Assembly: GCF_040807025.1 (NCBI RefSeq)
Contig: NC_090942.1
Coordinates: 181,301,247 to 181,365,246 of the forward strand
DNA: 64,000 bases
Reading direction: 5' to 3'
Source of the DNA: Struthio camelus
Taxonomy: Eukaryota > Chordata > Aves > Struthioniformes > Struthionidae
Shown one piece after another: positions 23,201-35,600 of this stretch (position 1 is its first letter; each line of letters opens with the position of its first letter). The translations under genes were made by a program, and so were the position numbers. The notes under the pieces were generated by a model, which had not been told where the DNA came from, searched no databases, and was given only the letters and a program-made list of their open reading frames with translations.

Positions 23201-25893
23201 AGGAGTCTGAGGATGCGAGTCACGTGAGTGCCTCCTCTCTGCGGCAGCAGACGCGTTTCTGACATAGCTCCTTTCCCCTGGCCCGCCTAGAGTACCAGCA
23301 GGGTCTGCCCGGGGCGGCAAGAAGAGGCCAAACGCGACGGAGTGGTACCCGTCCCTGAACTTTGCTTTACAAACTTCCAGCAGACGTGCGTTGCTGCTCT
23401 TCTTGGTAGTCGCTCTCATGGCGTTTGTTTCGCCGTTGTAAGCGTTGGGCTGGTTGTGGCTTGAAGGCAGCACCCCGCTGGGGCCCTCGTCTCGCCGCGG
23501 CTGCAGTTAGCAGCGGCAGTCCTAAGAACCGTTTGTCGTAGGGGTGAGAGCCCTGAGAGCAGAAGAGAAGAGAGCACCTGGCCGTTGGGTTTATGCCCTG
23601 AGCCGTCTAGGCCAGAGAGTCACCCTGGCGACATTCAGTCTTGTACAGTCTCCTGTCTGGACCGTTTTAGATCCTGTTGTCCTACATGGAATATGCGCGG
23701 TGCTGCCAGGACCTGGGCTGCCAGGAAGAGTGGCTGCAGTACGGGCGGGCGGCCATTCAGCTTAGCTCTGACGACGAGCTCTTTGGAGGAGGGGTATTAA
23801 AGGCTGCCAAATTTGCCCAGGCCCTGAGCCACCTGAACCTCAGCCTGGGGAATCTGCCCCTCTCTATCGACGTAGGTACGTACTGCCCCCGCTGCCTGCG
23901 AGAAGGCATCTCCGCCAAGGGAGCCTGTGCGAGCCTGCTGGTTTTCTTGGCAGGCTATCGCGCCAAGAGCCTGTGCATGGAGCTGGAGAGGCCCGACCTG
24001 GACTGCGAGGTCCTCGCCACGCTCTTTGCGGCGCTCTTTCTGCAGATGAGGTAATGCTGCTGCGGGACAGACTGCTGGTTGCGCAGGGTCAGGGGGCCAC
24101 CTGAGATCCTTCTTGTGTCATTCTCTGCGCGCAGCAAAGAGGGCTGCTTGGTTTCTTATTGGATACTCGCTGGCCGTATGGACGCTGGTAAATTAAACAA
24201 TGCCAAGGGCCGTGGCTGGCTGTTTGGGAGCGTGAGTGTGTGCTGTGAAACTGCTGGAACAGTTGCTGGCTCGGTTCTGGCCCTTGCCAGGTAGCGCTTG
24301 CCCCAGGCAATTCCCAGGCCTGGTTTAGGAGCGAGCCTAGCGCAGGGAGGCGCTCGTTGTGTTTGGGGCGCTAGCCACGTTTGGTTGGGTGGACGCGGGC
24401 CTTTCCACGCCACGCGGCACCGGTGCCCGAGACGGCAGTCGTCCAGGGGGAGGTCTCGAGAGGAGCAGTTTCTGAAGCAAACGCGTTGTCTGGGCGAGTG
24501 CGGAGGGCAGTGGGGAGCTGTGCGTGCTCTTTGGCCTGCTTTTCCTGACAAAGACTTGGATGGAAAGGGGAGTAGCTCTGCTCCTGGGCCAATGGGAAAG
24601 CACTGGCTGCATGGGAAGGATGCCTGAGTTTTGCTCCGGGCCTTGCCGTTTGGGCCGGGGTCACTGCAGCCTTTCTCCGGAGACTTGTTGCCAAAAGATG
24701 AACAACTGTCTGCTGGAGAAACTCTGATGGCCTTGCCAGAAAGAGCAGCGCAGGGAGAGCGGGATGATGGGAAGGGGAGCGGGCAGCGTCCGGAGGTGGT
24801 GACTGGGCTCCCACCCCACGGAGAGGCTCCATGGCGGCTCGCTGTGCTCCTCCGCAGGTACCCAGAATGTGAGGAAGTGCTGCGCAGGCTCGAGAAGCAG
24901 GTGGCTGCAGAGCACAGCATCATTGGGCAGGCATACTTCTTCTCCTGCTGCTTAGACCTGTTGCTTTACGCTGGTAAGTGCTCAGTGAGGAGGGCCCCAG
25001 AGAGCCAGGAGGCTTGCAAAGATGCTTTTTCTCCTGCTACAACACGGGCGCCAGAGCCTCCAGCCATGCTTTCACTTCCTGGGCCGAGTCCTGGGCTATT
25101 TGGCTCTGGGTGTGTCTTTGTCTGTCTTTCCTGCCTGCCCTGTCTTTGTTTGCATGTTCTACACGTGATCCCAGAGTGATTTCAAAATGCTTGCAATTTC
25201 CCTCTTTGCTTCCCGCGTTTTGAGATTCCCCTTTCTGAAACCTCTTCCCAGGCTCACTCTGCTCTGGCTCCTGGGGAAGCGGGCGGGCATAGCAGTGCTG
25301 GGATGTGCCTGACCAGGAGGCATCTAACAGCCTACGCTCCGGAGTGGCTGTCGCTTGCTGGTCAATGGCAGCGTGTCTCTGCCAGCGCTCGAAAGCTGCT
25401 GAAGAAAAGGGAATAGCTATCTGTGTGGCGCTTGACTAGCCCTGAGGAGCTAGGCTAGAACTCCAGCCCTTGCCTTGTTCCTGTTTGGTTTTTGCTTGCT
25501 CTCTGAGTGGTTTACCTGCCCAGAAATTCTCCAGCTGTGCTTCAGCTTTGTCCTGCTACGAATGCCCGAGGGAAAACAAGGCAGCGGAGGGCGGCACTGC
25601 TTCTCTGCGATGCATTTGTATTACAGGCTGGGAGTACAAGTCATTTGAAGAGTGCAGGAGCTTCGTTGAGCGGAACGAAGCAAACCGCATCCTCAGCTCG
25701 CACAACAGCATCCTGCTTGGACTGTATTCGTCCCTGGCTCTTTGGTAAGTTACAGAGGTGCTTAGACTGGCGACAGGCCCAGGCAGTGGTTCTGGCAGGG
25801 GAGGTGGGAGCTCTGGGCCTGTCGTGTCCCCCGTGCCCTGTCCAACAAGGCGGCCGTCGCTGGGGTGTAGAGTACTTGATCAAGTACTCTACA

Positions 25894-25939
<46 letters not shown>

Positions 25940-27557
25940 CTCTCTGGATGGTGTAGGTTTGGAAGGCTTGGGCAGTGGGCCGACTTCCAGAAGCCCTTTG
26001 AAAAGGCCAAGAGGCTGCTGAAGAGAGCTGACGCCTCCGTTTTGGCCACCCAAGCATGCAGCCGGCTCCTGGAGTGCTACACGCTGGTGCTGCGGAACGA
26101 CCTTGAGCGCAGCTCGGCGAGGGCCCGGGAGAGCCGCAGCAGGGCTCTAAGGGTGAGGGAAGAGGAGGAAGGGGGTGTGCATGCTGTGAGGGGACTCTAG
26201 GGAAAGCTGTGTTGCGAGCAGCAGTGGATTGGCAAGGCCGGGGCGAAGGAGCCGTGCTGGGATGGAGCCAGGCTAGAGGCGGAGTGTAGTAGTGGGTTAG
26301 AGAGGAACATGGCAAGAGGCTGCTCCCCCATGGGGCGGCAGCAAGAGGTGGTAGAGAAGGCAGTGAGGTGACGGGGGTCTTCCCGGGCACGTGAGGATTC
26401 CCTTGTGGGAGTGGGAATGGGAATGGGAATGGCCTGCAAGACAGGAGAAGAGACTTGCACAGCCATGAGCTAGCTAGTGAGCCCTGCTGAAATGCCTGCT
26501 GCATGTGAGGGCTTATGGCTCGGGAGAGACTTGTGTGGTATCTCAGCCTTGCTAGCTGCGTGCTCCTTGTGCCTTTGCGGCTGCTTTCCCCTTTGGGGAA
26601 CAGGTGCAGTCCTCAGTGCCAAGCCATCGCCCAGCTCGATGACTTCTGCTGACGTGCCTCTCCATTGTTCTCTCGGTAGCTTGCGGAAGAGGTTTTTGCT
26701 CGGTGCTCTACAAGCCCCGTCTTCTACCCCAGAGCCTACCATCTGAAAGCGTACGTTTTCTGCATGCTGGGTAACAAAGACCAGAGCCTGTGGTGCCTCA
26801 GGCAGGGCCTCCAAGCCTGTGAAGTGAACGGCAACCTCCTGGAGAAGACTTGGCTGGAGATGAGCGCTGTAAGTGGATCCTCTTTGCCTCTGAGTTGCTC
26901 CCTGGGCAGAGGCTTGGCATGCCCTAGGAGAGGGTGGCGCGGACCGTACTCCGGCAGGTCCACGTAGGGAAAGCCCCCAGCGAGCTTCAGGAGCGTGTGC
27001 TGAAAGTCCTTGGCGAGCTGGTAGGGGCTGCTAGCCCTCCTCAGCAGGAGGGCAGTGGCAGCTGCGATGCCCTTCCCTCAGGAGGGGCTGGAAGGACACG
27101 CGAGGGAGCAGCACGCGCTGCAGCACGCCGCTCCTTCCCAGCATCTCTGCTGGGCTGAGGAGCGGTGGAGTGGAATCTCTGCCTCTCCCTTGAGCCAGCT
27201 CTGGGAGCCAGCCTGAACCTGTGAGGAGGCTTCCTTTGCGTTCCCTCTCCTTGCCCTCCCTGATAGGCTTTTGCAGCACGGCAGATTGGGTGATGGGTGG
27301 AAGAAGCTACTGCGAGAGGCCTCGCTTGCCTTCCCGGACCGCTCGGGGGACCTCCCGTTCTTCGCGGCTCTCACTTGGGCTTTTGTTTTCCTCAGGAGCG
27401 GTGGTTCACTGGCAAGGGCCCCGTGGGAGACTTGTGGCTGGAGACAGCGCCACGTTTTCCCCAGCTGAAGCAAGCAAAGCCTGAAGTCTGTAGCTCCAGG
27501 TACCTGCTGAAGCTGCCAGCACGGCCGAGCGAGGATGCTCTTCCAGGGATTAAATAA
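8548..27557 (+). CDS. ADCY10: Gene B: complete ADCY10-like soluble adenylyl cyclase, 1,616 aa
   Basis: Makes cAMP from ATP; the family is soluble, lacks membrane segments, and is bicarbonate- and calcium-stimulated. Exons: 8548-8701, 9509-9613, 10173-10211, 10563-10706, 11009-11214, 11506-11602, 11932-12020, 12202-12393, 12635-12756, 13161-13237, 13580-13769, 14822-14874, 15298-15451, 15854-16046, 16640-16726, 17132-17415, 17790-17926, 18453-18578, 19052-19306, 19695-20039, 20568-20619, 21303-21525, 21910-22017, 22271-22449, 23067-23223, 23671-23875, 23954-24050, 24858-24973, 25627-25744, 25957-26152, 26680-26868, 27396-27557. They total 4,851 nt, all phases match, and no in-frame stop was seen. 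Start: ATG 8548 is the first ATG after an in-frame TGA at 8392, has A at -3, and gives an N-terminus two residues longer than human. Domains: C1 about 40-216, C2 about 285-475, P-loop NTPase about 490-780, TPR-like region to 1616. Oddities: W178 at human R176, and N647 in Walker B. A 5' non-coding exon is possible but not seen. Exon ends are read by eye. Confidence 0.92.
12202..13769 (+). other. Gene B exons 8-11: class III cyclase domain C2
   Basis: Residues 279 to about 472. K336 in GEINKISMFDKG matches human K334 (adenine recognition), and M339 matches human M337. T408 in RHEYTVIGQKVNLAARL matches human T405; N415 and R419 match human N412 and R416 (transition state). One residue is inserted relative to human near 375-385. 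All catalytic positions that C2 supplies are kept, so ATP cyclisation is plausible. Confidence 0.88.
13368..13388. repeat. Three copies of GGCCTGT, gene B intron 10
   Basis: Short 7-bp tandem repeat in the intron between exons 10 and 11; three copies here, four in C and D. Confidence 0.9.
14822..17926 (+). other. Gene B exons 12-17: P-loop NTPase domain
   Basis: Residues about 473-775. Walker A is GVTGSGKS at 518-525 (human GLPGYGKS). Walker B is VLFVIDNAYYID with D646 and N647, where human has IIDEAQFVD, so the acidic residue after the Asp is Asn (codon 17168-17170). SCGIPYYCEELLSDL (human SCGIPFYCEELLKNL) closes the region and is strongly conserved. In ADCY10 this domain follows the cyclases and its role is not settled. 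Confidence 0.85.
25866..25893. repeat. 28-bp perfect palindrome, gene B intron 29
   Basis: Identical to the copy at 4738-4765, next to a GT tract of 20 copies. Confidence 0.9.
25898..25937. repeat. (GT)20 microsatellite, gene B intron 29
   Basis: Twenty GT copies at the same place; accounts for 22 bp of the unit-length difference. Confidence 0.95.
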
Positions 27558-27558
27558 A
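27549..27558 (+). terminator. Gene B poly(A) signals overlapping the stop codon
   Basis: Same arrangement as gene A: overlapping ATTAAA and AATAAA across the TAA at 27555-27557. Confidence 0.7.
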
Positions 27559-29697
27559 GAAACACTGCCATCATCTCAGCGTTCTGTATGGCATAGTCAC
27601 AGAGCACAGCAAGAGGACGCTGAAGGCGTGCCATGAGAGTCTCTGGCGTGTGGTTTATTGGGAAAGCTAGGCTGCGGGGAAGCCACCACCCCCGTTGTTA
27701 GTGCTCACAAGAGTCGAGGGCTGTAAAGCAGCGCAAGAAATTCTCTCCCCCTCGCCCTAGTGCAGGTCCCTGTGGCGCTGTGTAAGCACTTGAGCCGGCT
27801 GCAGGAGGAGCTTGGCCCTGGTGTAGGGCCAAGTGGTTGCTGAGGTGGGGAGGGTGGGAGGGTGTTTTTCTGCAAGCGGGCCTGGTTTGAAGTGTTCCCC
27901 AGTCAGAAAAGTCAACAGCACTAGCGGCCTCATCCTGTTCCCCTCTCTGGTTGATGCGGATGAAAGCTCCTTAGTGGAGAATGGATGTACGTGTGTCCAT
28001 ATAGAAGTAGCCAAGAGGGATGCCCCTGTGGGCGAGGGCGCTGCTTGTGCTGGGGTCCCCCCAGCTCCCAGCTGAGCTTGCCTTGGGGAGCAGCCAGCCC
28101 TTGCTGCTCACTGACAAGAGAGACCATTGGCCTAGGCGTCCTCACGCTGCTGCGCGCTCTTCCTGAGGAGGCAGAGCAAGCCTGCTCGGTCGGCCTGCAT
28201 CGTCAGTCTCCCGTACGGGTGACCGCTTTGCCTGCCTCGTGGGAAGGAGGAAGGAGGAAGCGTGTGAGCTGGGCTGGCAAGCAGCGTTCCGAACCTGGGC
28301 CTGGCTCGGTGTGTGTGCCTGGCTGTCGCCAGCAGGTTGCAGTTGGGTGTGCTAGGTGCAAGTGACTTGTGCTTGCTTGGGAGACTTTTGTGGGCCCCGA
28401 GGCAGCAGGGGGAGCCTTCTGGAGGCAAGAAGAGAGACCATCTTGGTAGCCTGTCTCTGAGTGCTGAGGCAGCAGGAAAGAAGGCAGGCTGGTTTCTGCT
28501 GTCAAGTGCTCTGCTGTTTGAGGTCAGCAGCGCAAGGGCACAGGCTCGTCTAAAGCACCTGGTCCCCCAGGCCTGGGAGGGGCTGGTGCTCCCTCGCCTG
28601 GTCATTGCCTGAGGGAGAGGCACTGACAGTGCCAGAGGGACACTGGAGGCTGCCTGGGCAAGCAGCCGCTGAGTGTCACCGTGTGCCAGGCATGCCAACT
28701 CGTGCAGCTGCTCCTCTGCGCGACTGGGGAGAAGGGCAGCTTTGGCGTGCACGGAGCGTGGCCTTGGCTGCTAGCCCTCGTCCCCCGTAGAGCCCGGCTC
28801 TCCTCAGTGCTGCTGCTTTGGTGGCAGGGAGAGTTGTGTGGCTCGGGGCAGCGGCTAAGGTGGACGGGGAGCTGCCTTTGCCTAGCCGGAGGCAGGTGCC
28901 CTGCGTGAGCCAGGGTGCCCAGCGTGGCTCTGTTTCCCTGGGGCATGCAAGGTTTACAACAGCGTTCTCCCTCGGAGCAGGGACCTGGAGCTGCCTCCTG
29001 CTGCAGCTTTTGACTTTGTCTTGCCCTCTCTGATAGGCCGGTGCGCCGTGGTCCTGGCCCAGCCCTGTCCATCTCCTGCCGGCCTCCCCCAGGAGCCGTG
29101 CGGATGGAGGTTGGCTGTGTCCCCCGCTCCCGCCCTGGAAAAGCCCCACTTCTTTTTTGCAAAGAAATACAAGTCCTCCGAGCAGCCCTGGAAACGCCCA
29201 GCTGCGTGCTGCAGTGGCCGTGCTTTTGGGGAAGCCTGGGCTGCTGGCTGTCAGCATGTCTGTTAGGCCCTTTGCGCTTGGGAACGTGGGAACCAGCTGC
29301 TGTTTCGGCCACGGGTGGAGGTCAGTCGCTGTGCGAGCCTCCTTCAGCTCTGTACGGGAGACAACTGCGTCGCGCTAGCCACATCTGAGCAACCGGCTCG
29401 GCGTAAGGAGGGAGCTGGGGTAGCTTCCCGGCAGTTGCTGGGTAAGCGGTGCCTTGCAGAGGCTGTCACTGTTAGCTGGATCAGCGTACGCAACAGTGTA
29501 CAGGTAAATGATGACACGCGGCCAATGTCACTGTGACCCGATTGTGACCCCCCCCCCGGCCCCTTGGTGACAGAGGGCCAGCCGCGCCTCCCCAAGGCCA
29601 GTGCGCAACGCTGTGCAGTGGTGTCTGGTCGTCCTCCCTGGTGGGCACGGTGGGTCGTCTTGTACTGAGGTACCGCAGGTACCCCAGGGCGCTGACG
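27559..29697 (+). promoter_or_regulatory. Spacer B-C, presumed promoter of gene C
   Basis: Equivalent of 6409-8547, with CCAAT at 29522-29526 and the same ten-C run. It resembles the C-D spacer more than the A-B spacer at the scattered variant sites. Confidence 0.5.
27811..27862 (+). other. Hairpin plus G-quadruplex motif downstream of gene B
   Basis: Identical copy: stem arms 27811-27819 and 27825-27833, G runs 27848-27862. Confidence 0.75.
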
Positions 29698-32600
29698 ATG
29701 TCTTGTGCCTGGGAGCGAAGGTCAAAGCACTGCTCAGAACTGGGGGAAGTAGCTGCTTACGTCCCCGACCTGCTTTTGTCTGAGGACTTGAAGCAGGAGA
29801 ACCGTTGCGTTCAGAACTTCCACGGAGTGCTGCTCTTTGCGGATGTGTCAGGTGGGTCAAAGCGTTATGAAGGGCGGGCACTGAGGAGGAGTCACCGACC
29901 CGAGCCGTTGGGACTTAGCGGGCCTTTTGGAGCCCTGGTCGTCCCGCCTGTGGTAGAGAAGGGGTCAAAGGAGATGTCGTTTGCTGCTGAGGTCTTCCGC
30001 TTTGGGGAAGTAGCGCTCGGACGTAGCCGAGGTCACAGCCCGGGGGCGGTCTTTGCTGCCAGCCGCACTGCGGCCTGCTTGTGGTCACCCGTCTGCTCAG
30101 AGCAGTGTGCGTAGGGAGCTCTGAGGCTGCCGGAGCAGCAGCTTGGGCCCGCGCTGTTGACTGCAGTGCTCTCTCCGGAGCTTTGGGGAGGTGTGAGGTG
30201 GGCCAGGCTCTGGCTCATGGAGGCCTGGGAGAGGAGGCCTGGCTGCCTTGCCTCACCCTTGTTAGTCTTTGTCAGGGCAAACTTGGAGGAGCAGCTGCTG
30301 CGCAGAGGAGCTGGCTTGCCAGGTGCTGCGTTAGTTGGCAAAGGCCTCCCGGGCTTTCTAGCTAAGGGTGTTGCCTGGCTGTAGGCAAGAGGGGAGGCAG
30401 CCGGGGGACGTGCTGGAGGGTGGCAGCCAAGTGCAGGAGCTAGGCGTAACGGGTAGGTGTGAGCATGGGGAAGGCGCCCGTCAGCGAGCGCTCAGAAGCG
30501 CGGGTGGAATTAGAGGGCTGTGCCCGCTGTCAGGGGCGCGCCCGGGTTCTCCCGGAGCGTGGTTCTCTTGGCTGGCTGAAAGCGACGTGGAAAGTGCCAG
30601 GTCCTTCGGCCCCGTGGACGCGTCCTGATTTCTTTGTGCCTGTGTGTCCCTGTTGCAGGTTTCACTGCTCTGACAGAGAAATTCAGCCAGAGCATCAGCA
30701 GAGAGCGGGGTGCGGATGAGGTCACGCAAACCCTCAATCGCTACATGGGTGACATTTTGGAGGGTAAGTGCCGTTCTGCAGGACTGTGTGGGATTGGGCC
30801 ACGACGAGAGAGAGGTGCTGGGCAGCCTGCTGCTGCTGCTGCTGCCGCCTCCTCCTTGCGCGGGCTGGAGGTTCCCATGGGGCTGAGAGCAGCCGAGAGC
30901 AGCTGGGCTCTTCTGGCAGGTGCTTTCTGCTCCCCACGAAGACTAAGGAGGTGCCCGCTTTCTCAGCACCCACCCTTGGCCTTGTGGAGTGACCGCTGTT
31001 CAGTGATGGAGGAAGATTTTGCTGGTGTTGGGGCGCAGGGGGGAGCGGGGGCATCTAGCCAGTGTTAGTGCCCAAATGAGCCGGGGATGGGGGCGCTGAC
31101 CAAAGTGTGCGTTACTTTCCCTGGGGCCTTGTCACAGGGCACAGTAGCGTAGGTCCCAGGGCTGTGGTCCCTGTGAGCAGTGCAGCTGCTACGTTTGCTA
31201 AGTTGTGCCCCCAAAGCACCGCTGCTCTTGTGCTGCTGTCTGAGCAGAGCGGCTTGTCCTGCGGCCTTCCTGAAGAAGGCCTAGCTGCAACTCTTGTTGT
31301 GCTTTTTTTTTTCGCTCCGCAGAGCTGCTGGCTTTTGGTGGAGACATCTTGAAGTTTGCAGGTACGTGTGCGTAAAAGAGACGTGGCCTCGTCTGCTGCA
31401 GCTGCAGACGAGTGCTAGGGGAGAGGGGAGACAGAGCCGCGAGCTGGCAGAGCCCCGAGGGGTGGCTCTGCTGGCACGCAGGTGCCCAGGGGGAGCTGCC
31501 GTCCCGGGCCCTGGCGGCGTGGCTGCAGTTGTAGCTGGCGGGGCAGAGGGGGAGGTGTGCCTGTGGCCAGGGTGCTGTAGTTGAGGAGGAGGCCTTCACC
31601 CAAACGCGTTTTCCCTGGCACGCCTGCTGGCTTCCGCTGCCCCGGCAGGTGGGTGCAGGTCAGGGAGCGTCAGGTGTCACGAGAGCCGTCCCTGTCCCCT
31701 TGCTTTCCCCAGGGGATGCTGTGCTGGTGCTGTGGAGAGCAAAGCACACGCAGCTGAGGGACACCATCAGCCTGGTGCTGCAGTGTAGCCAGCAAATCCA
31801 GGAGAAGTACAGGATCCGTGAGACGGACGTGGGTCTGAAGCTCCGACTGAAGATAGGTACGGGGAGTGCCGGATTAGGCTGCTGCGCGTTCTCAGGCAGG
31901 CGTTCACGAGCTGCCTGCATGCAAAGTGAGCCGGTGGCCGGCCAACGTGCCGGTGTGGGGCCCCTGATGAGGACCCCCTCCCCGGCCATGATCAGTCCTG
32001 AATCCATAAAGTGGGTGCTTCGCCTGCACTCGAAGCAGTTGAGCGGGAAGAGCCCAGCTCCAGGGCTGAGCTTCAAAGTTGGCCTGGGAGGAGCTGAGCT
32101 GTGGCGGGCTGTGGAGGTAAAAATGCTCTCTGCATCAGTTGTGCTTGTCTCTCACCAGGGATCTCTGCAGGGCATATGTCCCTCCTGACTGTTGGAGACA
32201 AAAAGCAGCAGCACTTCCTGATCCTTGGCCAGGCCGTGGGTGAAGTGTGGCAGGCCCAAAACCTTGCCAATGCAAGTGACGTGATCCTGTCACCCAGCTG
32301 CTGGGAGCTCTGTAACCAGAACAAGATCAAGACCAAGAGACTTAAAGGCCAAAGCGCTGTGAAGGTGGGTGGGATGGCCTCTGGAGCAATTCTGAGGGCC
32401 TGGCCGTGGCCGTGGCTGCGAGGGAGGAAGGTGCGAGGAGGGCGAGGAGACGCGCGTGGAGGGAGTTCTAGGTGTCGACGTAGGTGGGGAGCAGTAGCTG
32501 TTGGGGAGCAGTTTTGTCTCCGGGTTGTCTCTGGATTCTGCTGGGTGGCTTTGAAGAGGGGGTCAGGAGGCGCTGGAAGAGCCTGCCTCAACGGGTACTG

Positions 32601-35600
32601 TCCTCTGTGGGTGCTGGAGCTGTCCTCGACGCGTTTTTGTACTGTGTGCCTTTAGGTTACAGGCATGGAACGGATGTCTCTGTCGGAACGCGAAGACATC
32701 TTCTCCAAGTTTACCCGAGCCCAGCTGAACTACAGTTCTCCTGAGGCGTCAGGTGAGGCCCATCTTCATGATGTTCTGTGGCTGCCCAGAAAGGTGGGGG
32801 CGGGCTTGTTCAGGGGCCAGCGAGGAACGCCCTCTGCCCTCTCCCCCTTGCAGTTAGCATTTGTGCCTTTGGCCCTGGTGCGCTTCAGCGGAGGCACTCG
32901 CTGCTTCCCCCTCCTTCCAGGGGCCTGCTCTGGCTGAGCACCTGCAGGAGGAAGAAACGTGCAACTGGAGGAGACTTTCTCTCCCTGAGTTCCAGTGCCA
33001 GCCCCTGCTTTCCAACTGCTTTTCCCTAGGCAGGCTCGTAGTGCCAGCCTGCCAGTCACCGCCTGGATTTTCCTTCCCTAGGCATCCTGAGGCCTGCTGT
33101 TACCCTGGCCCCTCGGCATGCTCTGGGGAAGCTGCTGCGGAAGTACGTCCCCGCATCTGTTCTGAGGAAGGTATGGCCACAGCTGCCGGGAGCTGTGTTT
33201 TTTTTTTTGCCCCGAGGGGAGGATTTATTCCTTCCGCGGAGAGCGCGGGCTGCTGCCCACGTGTGGGCTCTTGCTTGGTGTTTGCTGGAGGCAGTCAGCT
33301 CTCGGGGAGAGCTGGCTGCTGAAGGTGTCCCGCTCTCGTCTTCCAGATTGATGACAGGCAGCCCCCGGACTACTTGTCCGAGCTACGGCCGGTCACCTGC
33401 CTCTTTGTCAAGCTGCAGTTTGCTGCCGATGTCAACTTAACGCAGATCTGCAAGGCTATCCAGGACAGCAGCGTGATGATGTTGGAGATCATCCGGCCTC
33501 ACAAGGGCGAGATCAACAAAATCTCCATGTTTGATAAAGTGAGTGTGGGGGAGGAGCCCACCCCGCAAAAGCGTGGGCAGCAAACGAGAGGGCAGTGGCT
33601 CTCTCGCTCTACTGAGCAGTGGGGAAAGGAGAAGCAGCTCTGCCTCGGCGCTGGGATCAGCACCCTCTGGCTGGGGGTTGCCCTGAAGCTCTGCTGCTCT
33701 CGGCAGAGGCTCGACTCGCACGGCATGAGCCGTTTGCCGTAGGCGTTGTCACAAGCTGTGCTGCCCCCGTCCTTGGCAGGGCTGCACGTTCCTGTGTGTG
33801 TTTGGACTCCCTGGAGAGAAGCTGCCCGACGAAAGCGTTCACGCCTTGGAAAGCGCTCTTAAAATCTCCAAGGCGTGCTCCTCGAGGCCTAGGAAAATCG
33901 AGTGAGTGGGGAGGCGCGTTGCCCGGGACTGCGCGGGGGAAGGAGGGAGGGATGGTTTCTCAGCGAGACGTGCCCTCTAGCTTGGCCTCCTCTGTCCCTG
34001 GGAGGAAGGAGACAGTGCCCTGAGAGGTGCCCTTCTTCCCCGCGCCGAGGAGACGTGCTGTGGCCGGCTGGAGTCAGGGACTTTCCGCCCGTCCCAGCTG
34101 TGAGGCCTTAGGGGAAGGGCTGAAAACTGCCTGGCTGCTCTCGGGAGCCCCTTTCACCTGGGGGCGTTACGCTGCGGAGCTCTGCAGGTCCCCGAGGTCT
34201 GCCCTGCCAGGGCGGGAGGTGGTGCGAGGGGAGCTGGGTGAAGGGGTGAAGGTAGGCGGGCAGGCAGGCCTGTGCGCGGGTGCTGCTGAACGCCTGTTGC
34301 TCTCCGTGTGTGTCAGGGCCGTGTCTGTCGGGGTTACCAGCGGGACGGTGTTCTGCGGAGTCGTAGGCCATCGCGTGAGGCACGAATACACAGGTACGAG
34401 GTGTTTGGCTGAGGAGTGGGTGGCTGGGCTGGGTCTGTTCAGCCGGAGCAGTGTGCCAAAGGAAGAGGCAGAGCGGCAGGGAACAGCCTGTTGCCCGTAC
34501 GTGCTGGGCTGGGACGAGGCCTTGGCCTGTGGCCTGTGGCCTGTGGCCTGTGGGGAACGAGGGAGGCAGGGCGGGCGCCACTGCGGTGCGGGGGACCGGG
34601 CTCAGAGCCTTGTTGTTCCTGTTGGTTGTGCTGCCAACGGTTTGGGGCTTGCCTGTGCTGGAGGCGATGCAGCCGTTGGCGGTGAAGGGTGGAGCGGGTT
34701 GGTTTCATAGGTACGTGAATGCGTGCTCTCTCTCTGTGGCAGTCATTGGCCAGAAGGTGAATCTGGCAGCCCGGCTGATGGAGCACTACCCTGGGCTGGT
34801 GTCCTGTGACGCAGCGACGTACGCAGCCTCTAGGCTGCCCCGATGGTGCTTCAAGGAGCTGCCGGAGGCAAAGATGAAGGGGGTTGTCGATCCTGGCCCC
34901 GTGTATCAATACCTGGGGGTGTCGGCGAAGTCGTGAGTGTCCTGTTTGAGCGGGCTGGTTGGGGGCAGGGTGGCACACAGGGTCCAGTCTTGGTCCGCCA
35001 AGAGGAGTTGTGCAGAGCTGGCCCCCGCCCACACCTCCCATCGCTGGGGCTGAGAAGATGGAAAGGCAGAGCACGGGTATGCTTTTGGCCTGCCTACGCT
35101 GGTGCCTCCTGCTGTAAGGAGACTGGGAGTGATGCCGGAGGGGTGGAGAAGGCTTTTAGGTGTCCGTAGGCACAGAGGGGCCTTGCAGCCCCTGCCCAAA
35201 CGGCTTCCAGCTGTGCTTTCTGCCCTGTGCTTGCTCCATTGCGCGCAAGACTAACGCAGTGGCAATTCTGCCCCAGGGAGGCGTTCTCCCAGCTGCTTCC
35301 GAGCATGAGGCTCCCAGAAAGCTTTTGGTCAGGCCAGGACTCAGTTCCTGAGTGCCTCCTGGTGAAAGTTCAGGTGTTCCCCCGGGCCAGGGTTTGGCAT
35401 CCTCTTTGGAGGACGTTTGGAAGGTTGACGTTGCCGTCCCCTTGCAACTTCAGAAAAACTCAAGCCCAAGGTGCCTGGTGCTTGGCGCCTTGGCCCAAGA
35501 AGTGACCCTTGTCGTCCTGTTGCACGTCGTGGCTTGCAGTGTTTTTTCTTGCCCGTCTTTGCCTTGACAGCAGCTGTTGCAGGGCCCCGCTTCTAGAAAG

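Larger units (their letters stand above)
21303..27557 (+). other. Gene B exons 22-32: TPR-like C-terminal region
   Basis: Residues 1034-1616. It is a largely helical, repeat-like region matching the C-terminal third of human ADCY10 exon by exon; see gene A for matching motifs. Residue 1097 is Ala in B and C, Thr in A and D. Confidence 0.8.
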
